Source: Locusta migratoria (taxonomy: Eukaryota; Arthropoda; Insecta; Orthoptera; Acrididae). Taken from it: a stretch of DNA of 64,000 nt. The number at the start of each line of letters is the position of its first letter. Position 1 is the stretch's first letter. The translations under genes and the position numbers were made by a program. The DNA is taken from contig CM048750.1 of NCBI GenBank assembly GCA_026315105.1, forward strand, positions 162,158,549 through 162,222,548, written 5' to 3'. Under the pieces are notes generated by a model, which saw only the letters and a program-made list of their open reading frames with translations, was not told where the DNA came from and made no database searches. Shown here one piece after another: positions 42,171-53,989 of the stretch.

Positions 42171-44925
42171 GAACAATATTATCATTTGTGTTTCCTGTTG
42201 GCTTTTAGTAAACGTTGCGTGTTTGAAATACTGAATGTAAGGTATCCCAACCCAGACCTTACTAATTGCTCATCGGTCTATCCTTATGCATGCTCTGCTT
42301 ATATTAATTCCATCGGAAAATCAGTAACCCTTCAGTATTGACCCTATAACTATTCTGCATTGCAAATCAGTTAATTGCCGCCATGCGTCCATAATCACGT
42401 CGGAAATGTTTTCACATGAATCACCGAATCAGAACTGAGAACTCTGGCAGTGTAATGGGATAGGATACTGCTGGCACCTGTATCTGTGCATATCGCTATC
42501 CAATGACTACTGTCATCTCAGTGTAGAACGGTCAAACTGGGTCAGACATTCACATGACATTCGCGATAAGTTGAAATCATGTTATTAAAATTGCAAGATC
42601 TTGGGCAGTTGAGATCCGTAAATGAAAGTTAAAATGCTCAATGCTTCTCTAAATTACTTTATGAGTGGCCACATTATATGCGCAATGAAAATTCATCTAA
42701 CTGCTCACTCCTTAAGGGAGCAGCCAACTTTTTAACAAACACAAAATCAATGTTAAAAAATAAATGAGTAGATAATTAAACATGTGACAGGGAGCATGAA
42801 ATCATAAAGCAGAGGTTTGATACTTTAAAATAATAATCTATTCAGAAAAATAACAAGCACATAAATGTGGGGAGACCAAATTAAGCACGCACCTTGTACA
42901 AAAGTGAATTAAATCATATAATTACTCCCTGTATTAAAATTGTTTCTGTCCTTTATGAATAAGGAGGTAACGTGGGAGGGAATTTTCAAACACACAATCG
43001 GCAGCTGAAAGCACATTCATTCATTCACAGACACACACATAAAGCTAGGCAGTACATTACTTCGCTGGACACATGAAAGCAGCGGCGAAACGAAGCGTTG
43101 TTGGTGCCTTGACGAGATGGCAGGTGTCTTGATCACAAATTTTAAATTATACTGTGCACTAAGCGAATGTGTGGTGAGGCAGTGGCTCACTATTCCTAAG
43201 TACCATATGGTGTGTGACCATGCCGAAGTTCATAGCATTTACAAACAGAAATTAATTTAGAATAAGCGAATAAAGCACATGCGAGAATTCGTATAGAAGA
43301 AAGCTAGTATTAACAAAAAATGGCTGAAGGCCAAAGTAACGACCGTTACAAAAACACATGGTGCAATCGGTCATACAAGACAGGAAAGGTGGAATCAAAC
43401 AAGAAAATCGAAGAAATATTTAGCATACTCGCAGATACAAATGCTGCATGAAAACATTAGTTAAAAACAGCAAGAAAATTCAACACACTAAATTTACACG
43501 AAGGCTGAACGCCACACACGAATAGTCTAACTTGAGAAAAACCGGACAAACAATCATCACTGGAATGAAAATGCAAATAATAAATTTACACTGTATTTAA
43601 TTGTGTTCTGTAAATTAAGAAGCATTTCGCCTCTTATAGGGAAAAATTACTCAGAAGAACTGTCACTGAAAAACCAAGACTGCCTGAGCACAAGTAAATC
43701 AAAGTCCTAACAGCACGCCGCCCCCTCAGCGTGATTCGGCGGAGTACTTACTTCTTCAGTCGTCAGAACCAGAATGAAGAGCGAAGACTGAAGCTCTGAG
43801 GCCTCGGAAACTCCCCCCCCCCCCCCCCCCAATCATACACCGAATCTAGACCGCGCTAAAAGCGACGCAGAGTGCGTTCAGAGACTAGTGTTTACCAACC
43901 CTTGCTACCTGGCCAAGACAATTCCCTCTTCAACCGCTCCCAGAGAGGTAGAGGTCTCCTGTCACCTCTTTATTTAGGTTTGTACGACAATAAGAACACG
44001 GCCAACTCGCCACCTTGCCAAGTAAAATTGTCTCTGGTCAGCCAGCAGACGCCAGTGCAGATGACAAACGAAGCCATGCGTTCTTAACTATAGCAAAACG
44101 AGGCGGCGACTGTAAGCCATTGCGCGGCAGTCAGCCAACATTAAGAGCACACATTCACATGAACACACAAATTCAATTACACGGGTGGAAACATTTATAA
44201 ATATGGGGCAAACATACATACACGTGGGGCATTGATCATTAATAAAAAGAATAAAATAATTAACACACAGATAGATAACATTAATGGTGCAGAAACACTT
44301 TAGGTTAAAGAATAAATCAAAATGGAATACGACCACACATTCAGTGGACGTGTTTCAATGTGAGCTCTCATGACCGCCCTTTTCTTCTGCTACTGCTTGT
44401 CAATTGACGATACAGTAGGGCTTGTCTCCTTTGACACTGGTGGGCCCGCCTCTAGCAACATCCAGAGCGGAATTTCGCATTACATGAGGGCATCCTGATG
44501 CGTTTCATCAGATACTGTGTGTTCCCGATCGTCGAGCGCCCTTCAGACGAATCCAAGGCTGGTGTCAGTTCAGCGGGGGCTGGAGCGGCCTGTGTAGGAG
44601 CCCCGGGATACACTTGTTACGGCGGCTACGCACAGAGGCAATAAAGCGGCCGCCGTGTCCTTGCGGGTGATTGATGCTCAGTGTATTGATCAGCGGCCGG
44701 CCAGACGACACGCCAGCTTTTTAGGGAGGCAGTGCGTAGCGCCGGCGCCGTTACCTCACCAGAGGGCGAGCCACTCCACCTCCACCACTGACAACGTCAC
44801 GGACTCAAAACATCGCAGAGTCTGCAGGGAGGGGGGATTAGAACGTGGCTCTACATGGTCCAGCCTACAGGATACTTCTCATTGTACCACTCGTGTCGTG
44901 TAGGGCGTGCAAGAAGAGTCATTAC
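42171..44925. other. Unassigned sequence with C-run
   Basis: No gene or element is recognised. An 18-base C-run occupies 43813-43830. The part 44340-44860 is richer in GC, with no supported frame. Confidence 0.4.
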
Positions 44926-45596
44926 TTAACAGCCGAACGCCCACAGAGGTCAAAATGACCCTTTTCGGTTTTTAAGTGATGGCTGTGTTTTGAAGAATTA
45001 TTAGGGTTACTTTTCTTTTCATATAATTTGTTTAGTTATTTGGTATGTACTTTCATTAGACTGAAAAATACCGCATTTCACCTATCACTTTCTTCCAGTT
45101 TTACCTTTAAAGCCCAGGTCATATTGACCCCTTCAAGTTAAACTACAATTTTTTTATTGTTATGCCTTACAATCATCTCATCCATTCTAAAGTGTCGGCG
45201 AATTTATTTTGTAGTTTAATAATTTACTTTCGTACATATTGTTGTGATATGAAATGAAAAAAAAAATGGAATCAGTTTGAAATTGTTCGCCATTTCCTTG
45301 TAAGAATCAATTTTTCAAAGGTGACTGTGAGTTGAAAACTGAAATAAATTGCAAACAGTATTTACGTGATGAAGAGATTCTTGCAGAGTTTATAATGAGA
45401 TCTGTAATATGGTTCAGATGGTGGCAAACTTTTTAAAAAAAATTTTTTATGATTGAGGAGAAGAGTTTGTACCGCAGACATTTAGAGGTTAAAGAATGAT
45501 AACATGTTAAAAGGAAAAGTCAAACAGTTAAAATCTTATAAAATAATTGTAAGGTTGAAACCTAATTAAAAGTCCCGTTCTCAGCTTCAGCTGTTT

Positions 45597-45655
45597 TATT
45601 GTGGTCCTTTTAGGATTTCACAACCGGTTTCTTGTCATATAGGTACATCATCAGG
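45597..45655 (-). repeat. Decayed hammerhead-like core in PLE-like repeat
   Basis: Minus strand: CTGATGA (45653-45647) and GAAA (45631-45628) are present, but the stem between them pairs only weakly (TGT/ACA plus an extra base). No PLE coding sequence adjoins. Confidence 0.3.
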
Positions 45656-46479
45656 TGATTGGAATACCTAAAATTATTACGAAATTAGTGAGGACTAATG
45701 TTTAATTTCCTCATGCTATGTTAAAAAACTTCTAAAAGCACTAAATAATATTTATAAAGGTAATATTATTTTAAAAAACTTTTTTTATAAAACTTGAGAT
45801 GAGAATTTCTCATAAAAACTGCCACCGCATGTTACAAGGTTCAAAGCAGGGCCACTGACACGTAATCCCAGCAGTAGTTATATTAAAAAGCATTGTCCAC
45901 GGTAAAATGTTGGGGTATCATCTTAAAATCAAAGTCCCTAAAATCAAAAAAGTAAGATGTGAAAGTGACCGCAAAAGGACATAAATATTAAAAAAAAAAA
46001 AAAACAAGCTAAAAGAAATGTTGTGACTCACATTATGGCATTATAATATTCAACGTCGTCTTGGTTTGGACATAGGATATGGCCAAACCAACTAATTTAA
46101 TCCGACTAGATGTGTAATATTTATCGGAAAATATCCGTGGAAACTAAACCGAAAGTAAATACTTATTATAAGCTGTGGGAGCTCTAGGGATACCAACAAT
46201 GTAGATAGCACTTACCAGAATATGGTGTGCTGGGAAGCATGAATATATGGTCCTTTCGTTTGCAGATACATGGGGAAATAAACGATGGTTGTTAGGCTTG
46301 GCGTAGACAGACGGCCTCAGTTGTTGTCTGCTGTCAGATTTTAACTGTTTGACTGTTCTTTTTAACATGAATAACTTGTTTAGCTACGGATGCCCTAGGT
46401 ATAAGATTGTACAGATTGAAAACTTTGCACTGGTTTCTGCTGTTTAGAATAAATAAATATTTATAATTAAAATCTGTTC

Positions 46480-47231
46480 AACGTGTTACAAAATCTGGGA
46501 CGGACATAACAATAGATGAGCAGTAAAATTAGGTGCTCGTTCACAAAATTCGTGGCTTCAAAGCCTGATAAGTAAGGGCAAACATTCTGGTAAGGATACT
46601 ACACTATCCCAAGACAAAGGGTTTCAGATTATATAGGGATGCATCTTATGGAACCATTTCGGGGCAAAGGCAGAAACGTTACTTTGCCAATTACTCCAAA
46701 TTACTCAAACTAGCAAAAAAAAGTAAATAGTACAAGAAGGGAAATATGACATACTATGAAGTCCTTTAAGTGTAATCTGCATTCGCCAAAATTTTAATAC
46801 ATTAGGATATTTCCTTTTCAATCTACCAAGGAAAGAAAGTACAATAAGTGCTAGTGATGTTTTCGATTCATCCTAGTGCTACTACAAACACATGAGAAAA
46901 AACTCCAGAAACTGTAAGTTATTACAAAACAAAAAAGTTGGGTTCGACATGGTAGACAAAATGGCCAGGCAGTATTCCTTCAGGGCGTCCTCAAGAAGAT
47001 GGCCAGTGCACGCCTTCTACAATATCCCTGACCTGGTAGGAATAAATGCATATATAGTATTTAGGGCTGTTACTGGGAAAAAGATCAAAAGGAGATACTT
47101 TTTCAGCAGCTTGCAGATACACTCCGGGTAAGTGAAGAATCGCTTTCCACAGACAATTATGGAAAGAATGAAAATGAAGACGAAACGCCACAGAATCGAC
47201 CTAAAAGGTTACTTCTGCAAATGTAATAATA
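46480..47231 (+). pseudogene. piggyBac-like transposase, broken
   Basis: Recognisable pieces in order: a KIRCSFTKFVASKPDK stretch (46524-46571), DYIGMHLMEPFRGKGRNVTL (46628-46690), and KKVGFDMVDKMARQYSFRAS with RRWPVHAFYNIPDLVGINAY (46935-47053). These match the family pattern of the catalytic core and the conserved block before the C-terminal cysteine-rich tail. A basic PQNRPKRLL stretch follows near 47190. Several stops and shifts separate the pieces. The N-terminal third cannot be traced with confidence. Confidence 0.82.
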
Positions 47232-47600
47232 TTATTTCCAAGTGCACTGTTTGTTAGAAAATAGTTTTTGGAAAATGTACAAAGAAACCTGAACATAAGT
47301 ATTTCAATTGTTGAAAACAATGATGTAGCTAAAATTGCTGTACACACAAAGGAAAACCTGTCACTTGCTTACCCTTGTATGGCTTTTCAGCAGTTTCAGT
47401 GAAATTTCTGTATATGTCAATAAATAATATAATTTGCAATCTGTGTTTTTATTCTCAATTCTGTATCTGAAATGGCGTATATATCTTGTAAATATGAAAA
47501 TATAATAAATGCATATGAATTTCTGATTAATAGTTCAGAACATTTTTGTTGATGGTTGGATCAAAATGACCCGTATAGGCCATCTGTGAAACAGATTTGT

Positions 47601-47880
47601 GCATACAGTAATCGGTATAATTGTAATTCAATAGTTTTTGGTACGTCGCGTGCTGCAGATCTCAAATATTCAAAAAGTGTCATTTTTTATTACTAGGTTG
47701 ACGAGTTTTGGGCTTCGCCCACTATCATAAACCGCCTGTTCAAAGAAAATCGTATTTTTAGGGGAGCACATACACAACATGTGTGTTAATAATGCTGTTT
47801 GTGTGATAATTACTTACGTACAATTCATCATTGACATACGTATACCAACAATCATTGTTTTAGCATTATGCGATAAATCC
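47601..47880. other. Unassigned spacer
   Basis: No gene or repeat is recognised between the piggyBac relic and the second-clade PLE. Confidence 0.4.
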
Positions 47881-47909
47881 AAAATGCGGCTTTAAATATA
47901 ATTATTTTA

Positions 47910-49315
47910 TTACTCTATAGGCCTATTTCGGCTTTTATCGCCATAGTCAGGTGATCTGCGAAAATGTTACATTACAAATACATCAAATTTTATGATTATC
48001 GCAATTATAAATCATATTACGAAATATTACATACGTCTGTTGGTCCTGACATCCATATACATCGATGCTTTGAATTTTAATTATTGCAATATTTCTCATG
48101 ACTATCATTTACGTTGTTTTGAATTTTAATTATTGCAATATTGCTGATGACTTGTCATGTACGTTTTGATGTGACAGCTTTTTGATAACCAGAGATGTAA
48201 TATGGTTACATACTGTTTGTTTATTATTACGATAATCTTTGCTACCGATATTTGAAAGGTTCGTTAATGTATGTCTTTGCATATGTCGAGAAATATTGCT
48301 ATCTTAGCCGAATCGTCACTGATCACATGTGATCTTTGTATCATAAATTTATTAATCTTTGCTACTGAAATTTCGTTCTTGTGTAATCTATAATGGTCTA
48401 AAATTTTACCCATTTTCTTGGTGTAGATATCAATAAAATTTTCTATGTAGTTTTTGTGTTTTAAGTCGACTTGTTCATTTAGTATTTCAGAGTGGTGGTG
48501 TAGTGAGTGTAAATATATTTCGATTTCTTCTAGAATGTCAATAACTTGTCCTTTTGGTGTGACATGTAAAATTTCGACTGCCTGTTCTATATTATCCGCT
48601 GTGTGCTTGGTAAAAAGTAGATGGGTTATTTGTGCTTTGTCTGGTGTACTCCCGGTACCTGATATTGAAATTTCTGCCTGTCTGGACTATATAAAATTTA
48701 CTGCAGTTGCTACATGTAATTTTCTGTATTCCTGGGTTCGAGAAAAGTGGGAAATAAGTTTTACTAGATTTTAATTGTGATGAAAGGTTATGTTATGTCT
48801 GATAAGCAAATCTTATGTTTGTGTTTTTTTAGTAACGCGTTAATTTGGTTCGAAATAGTGCCTAGAAATGTGGTTTTTACATACTTAAATTTTTCTTTTG
48901 TTTGTGTTTCCCTTACTAGTGTTATTTCTTTTCGTATATGAGTTTTTGTCAGTGTGGTGCGATTATTATATATTTGAGTGACAGTTTTTGGATCCTAGTC
49001 GTTTTTCTGAGCTATATATTCTAGGATTTTGATTTCTTTTTGTATTGAATCATGTTCTAACGGTAAGTTTATCAGTCTGTTTATTATGGTATTGAAGTAG
49101 GCATATTTGTGTGCTTTTGGGTGGCATGATTTTGCGTTAATAACATTATCTGCAGTAGTAGGTTTTCGGTAGATTGCAAATTTATTAATGCAAAATCTAA
49201 ATAAATAAATGTATGACATCCCTGCACACCAGCGCCACCCGAAAATAGAAAGCACTCTTGATATTACGAGTAGGAGGGACAAACACAAATCCAAATTTAC
49301 GAGTCCACAGCTCAA
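47910..49315 (-). mobile_element. Penelope-like element of a second clade
   Basis: The minus strand encodes the end of an RT (FAIYRKPTTADNVINAKSCH, then INRLINLPLEHDSIQKEIK, about 48995-49190). A GIY-YIG domain of another type follows (ITCSNCSKFYIVQTGRNFNI, then RYREYTRQS, 48615-48720), and after a frame shift DILEEIEIYLHSLHHHSEIL (about 48480-48545). The pattern YRKPT.TD, SCHP..HK and NC...Y.GQTGR..N.R..EH is that of PLEs related to Neptune-like groups rather than the family at 61193-63400. A hammerhead-like core at 47926-47950 lies downstream in the same orientation. Upstream of 49200 the RT is lost. Confidence 0.72.
47926..47950 (-). ncRNA. Hammerhead-ribozyme-like core, second-clade PLE
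   Basis: Minus strand: CTGACTA (47950-47944, one base off CTGANGA), a spacer T, a 3-bp GGC/GCC stem, GAAA (47929-47926). It lies about 350 bp past the last coding trace of the PLE. Confidence 0.4.
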
Positions 49316-49587
49316 GTAGAATCAGCAAACTAAATAACAAGAAGCAGTCGATAGCTCAGAATAATTCTAAGTTCAGTACGACGAATTACATATGAACAGT
49401 TGGAAAATGAGGGTGCAAACACATGTTCTACCCAGTTACAACCTGTAATGTGAGTTATGAACTCACGGAAAGTAAAGCCTCAAAAAATGTTCATCGTTTT
49501 GCCACCTGGATCCTATCATCCTCGCAATGAATATCGTGGATTTACGACAGACAGCACGTGCCTTGAAACATGTTGTTGGCTTAAAAG
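49316..49587. other. Unassigned spacer
   Basis: No gene or repeat is recognised. Confidence 0.4.
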
Positions 49588-49665
49588 TGTGTGCCGGAAC
49601 CGGAATTCGAACCTGGGAGCTTTATGGGCAAGCGCTCTGTCTTCTGAGCTATCCTCTCCCTCTCA
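49588..49665 (-). repeat. tRNA-like SINE head
   Basis: Minus strand: A-box-like ATAGCTCAGAAGACAGAGCG, B box GGTTCGAATTC, and ...CCGGCACACA end. It is related to the tRNA-like units of the composite repeats at 8092-8598 and 31842-32712 but stands alone. Confidence 0.55.
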
Positions 49666-52600
49666 TAATATCATGAGTGTACTTTGTATTTTCATGTGCA
49701 GTACTAGGAGTCTGGTGGTGGAAGGTATGGCAGTTCAGTGACAGTTGGAGCTCCAATGTGGGCAGACACGGAATGACTTTAGTTCGTGGCCGGGTACGAC
49801 CGTTTGGTCGATGGCTGTGGCGCGATTTATTAACTTTGGTCGGTGCTGCTCACAACTTCTATGTTCAAGATTCGCTCAGGATGAACAAGTACCACCTTAC
49901 TGGATTATGACAGGCTTCTGACTTTACTTTCAATCAATTTAGAATATTTTGTTTCAATAATGCCAGCAAGCATATCACAATCAACCCGTACTATGTCCAG
50001 CTCTCCTTTGCTGAGCTGGTCAACCGCAATCTGAAGGCTGCTCTCATCATTTCTCACGCTGGTGCTTAGAGTCGCTGGGACACCTCTCTCGCATGGCTTA
50101 ATTTATCGTTTAATTCGCCTCGCCACTAGGCTCTCAGAGCTCTTCCAGTGAGCTTACATTCGCTTATAAGGTGAATTCCTCATCTATACGCTCCGGGATA
50201 TTAAAGATCTGTAGCCGGTGAACATTACTCCAGAAATCTTAAGGGAGACCTGGAAGCGAGTCCGCGTCTACCCACTTTGGAAATAAATTTTATGTAAATA
50301 ATACCTGTATGCCATTAACATAGAAATGGAATAGCGCCTGCAATTGAAACTGTTCCGCGATTTTAATAAAGAAATATGAAAGAAATATTAATTTCAATGA
50401 AATCGCTGTAAAATCCATATTATATTTTTGAAAGCTATCTCTGTTTTTAAAAGAATAGAAAAATGCGGCACTGTTAAAGAAAAGGCAAACTACGCACTAA
50501 GAAATTAATTAACAGCCTCTTTAAAACATTTGAATATTGATGGAATACAGCCGTGACCTTAACTGCTGGAGACATCATCTACTACCACCCATTTACTAAC
50601 AAAGTCCACGGCTAGCTCAAATTGTTAAAAGTGAAATTTAAAAAGTCGGCACAAAATCACAAGATCGTATTCAGAACACTTATTTAGGAAAAGAATGGAA
50701 TGATTACTATTCTGATCACACCTCCAACAATACATTTCTTAATTAAGATTTAATGGCGGAATCAGTTGTCCTGAAAAATAAATATAATCACAGTTAATAA
50801 AAGGTGAAAAGGAAAAAATAAGGAAATCAGTTTTCTACTAAATGAGAACACATTCGAAGTTTGATTAAACTGCAGCGCCTATAATTGAATTAAAAAGCAG
50901 TACATCTACATAAAAACTTACATAGTTCATTCTCCAGAAGTTTCTATCCTGGAAAATTCGTAGTAATTATAGAGCTAGATTAGATTACTTGTTGTTTCCA
51001 TACACCCGTGTTGAGGAGATCCTCGTGGATGTGGAACACGTCAAATCATTTACGTCTTTACTATCTCAATGCTCGAAGAAGAAAAATTGGAGACGCATCT
51101 CCTGTCTTTCAAGATGAGAAACGTTGAACTTGATAAATGTCTTGTATTCTTTGCACAGATGTTTACATTAATTAATTAATCTTCAAAGAATATTAAGTCC
51201 ATATGACTGTGAGTAATACGTTAATATTTACGAAAAATTTCAATCAAATATGAAAGTATGAAAATAAATTAATTTTAAAATATCGGAAAATAAGAAACTT
51301 TTTGTATGTGGAGGCACATGTAATATTACACAGCCACCACGAGGTCTGGAGGTCACTTTGTTATCTACAGACCTCGTCGAGTCAACATAAGTAGTTATTG
51401 AAATATTTTATCAAGTATTGAACAGTACATATATCATTGAATACATAGTAGCATAATATTTAGATAGAAAACATACTGAAAAGATAAAGTGATTTATGAC
51501 ATATACATAATACTATTATTTTTCTTTCTTCTGTTAAGTCAGTTTTTCTTTTGCTGACTGTTTATATGCTGTTGAACGTTCGTTAATTGGTGCTAAATTG
51601 GTCATATGTTACGTTAATAGACATAAATCATTCATATGAATGTAGTAACTTGCATGTCTCAGAAAAAATCATCAATAGTTACCGTCAATGCATGTGACAC
51701 TAATAATCATCAATAAATCTCATTAGTATACATACCATAAATGGTTATCATTAGCTCATAAATGCATATTCTTTTATACGTCATATTTATGGTTCATGAA
51801 TATAAACACATAAGTAGACATTATTACATTTTATAAAAATTATTTTTGGCATTAGTATGCATGAAATAATTTTCATGATTTCTCACGACATATAAAAATG
51901 GTTTACATAAGTATATATTTACAAGGCATTGAAACAGAAGATAACATGAAAATCAAATGAATCAAATGAAAATGTGACGAAATATTGGATTTCTCGTAGT
52001 GAAATTTCACGCACACATTTTATTCGTCGTATAGATTTATAGCATTAATATCACTGTTGACACTTCCTGTTATCTCTGGTTTATTCGACACTTTGTCGTC
52101 TGAGAAGAACTTTGCGTCACACGTTAACACTTTTCAGGACTGTTGACATAAATCAGCTGCACCGTGGTAACTGTGACTGCTTTGTTACATGTTGCTGGCT
52201 GGCTCAGGATTAGCTGTCGTTCTTGGTCAGCGAAGGCAATGGCGACCAGTCCGCGTCACTACAGGTCCGCCCTCGTAGTAAAACTCGGTATGAAAATAAT
52301 AAAATCATACCTGAGTGTTAGTTTTCATAGTATTAATAATTTTTAATGCCCTGCGGAATCCGGTTGTTGAGTGTGTCTAACGTGTTAAATGGTATGCGTA
52401 TGCGTAACCACACTAATTGTTGGTATCCAGTTAGTCATTATTGTCGCTCACAAACACGATGTTTGTTAATAAGTCCATAATTATCCGATTGCATTTTTAA
52501 AATGTTCACTGTTATTCATACACCAGCTCTGATTAATATCCTCTCATTACATTCTGGAATACTGATATTGCCATGTATTGGTAGGCTTGCTACACGACTT

Positions 52601-53989
52601 CTTAAAAAAATTTCAAGGTTCATAGTTATTTACAAGCGTCTGTAGGCTAAATTGAAATTATGCCTACACGCACTATATGCTCTGATAGAATGCCTTTACT
52701 TTGTAGTATTTATACTGGTTTCTGTCTATATGTGTCTGTGTTAGTTGTTATATAGACTGCTTTAAGAAAAGAAAACTTCCGCGAGTGTTAACTTTTATGC
52801 GGAAAGAAGTGAAAAAAGCATTATCCGCGATAGCAAAAACCTCGTATTTTCTTTCTTACACTTATTGCTCCCGTCTTATTGTTTACTTTAATTGTGAGTT
52901 TACATGGTTCTTATTACTATCACATACTGTGACAAACTGTATATCTTGGTAAAATTATGCTCTAGTCTGCCTATGGTGCAAGCTGTGTATTCCTGTGATA
53001 CACGCATAAATGACGTGACAATAAAATGCATAATCATAAAATCATTACAATAAAATAACAGTAATCAAATAATAAAGTAAAGGTATGGAACAACTCTTCT
53101 TTAGCCTTGTGTGGGCAAATCACCTTACTGAAATGACACATCCGGAACCTATTTACATTTAAGGTCAAGATTGCGTGTATAAGTACACTACGGAAGAAAT
53201 CTGAAATACTTGCTTCCTATAAGGACATATCATTTGTCTCAGGATATACTGTCCACATACCTTAAGCTACTTATATACTAACACACATGAAAATTAATGA
53301 TGTAATTGTCAGTTTAAAGAAAGCTGGCTTCTTTCCAGTAAAATAGTTGTTTTAGGTAATGTGCCGCCTTATAGTTTTGTCACAGTCTCTCTATGTTTGT
53401 TTGTAATTCTCACACAGTCCCTCTATCTCTCTAGTAAGCAGAGGCTGCATGATTAAATTCTTCCTTTGTGAAAAAATGCTAATGACACTGTCAATTGAGT
53501 TCTCCTTCAGCTAACACTTATCACAAGTAATGTTCCCGCTCTTGGTCTACTTCGCACTTCACTGTCCTATTCAAACACACTGACTCCTATCACTGATGGA
53601 AATGTTCTCTCTTAATGGGAACACAAATCTCTATGCAACTTTTTTTCTAAAGTGTCCTTGTTCATAGAATGTTCATTCATTCACTTAAATGGCTAAACAT
53701 ACATTTAGATCAGTGTAATAAAAGTAATAACATTTGCATTCACTAGGAATGAAAGTCATTGCACACATGTGCCTTGTCATGTCATCATAGACTGCATCAA
53801 ACATCAATGATTAAATATGTGGCCTATATGGCCTAAGAATAATCTAAGACCAGAATCTAGTAAATAAATATCTCTTCCTCCAATTATACCACAACATAAC
53901 TTGAATTAATCAAATAAAAATGTATCTGCAACTTAGTGTGTGCAGAAATTACCACTAATGAAAACAGTAAAGAAAAAAATCATCTGTTC
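49666..53989. other. Long unassigned AT-rich tract
   Basis: No protein domain is recognised over 4.3 kb. A stretch near 50985-51045 (acttgttgtttcc...gtggaacacgtc) resembles a dispersed LINE 3' UTR. A small imperfect hairpin (cgaggtctg against cagacctcg) lies at 51339-51390. The right part may include the 3' end or LTR of the Gypsy fossil that follows, but no LTR pair was found. Confidence 0.4.

Larger units (their letters stand above)
44926..47600 (+). mobile_element. piggyBac-like transposon relic
   Basis: A TTAA at 44926-44929 is followed within about 25 bp by ggtcaaaatgaccc; a similar gatcaaaatgaccc word lies at 47559-47572 near the presumed right end. Between them the plus strand encodes a decayed piggyBac transposase (46480-47130). 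The right TTAA was not found. A PLE-like repeat appears to sit inside near 45570-45680. Confidence 0.7.
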
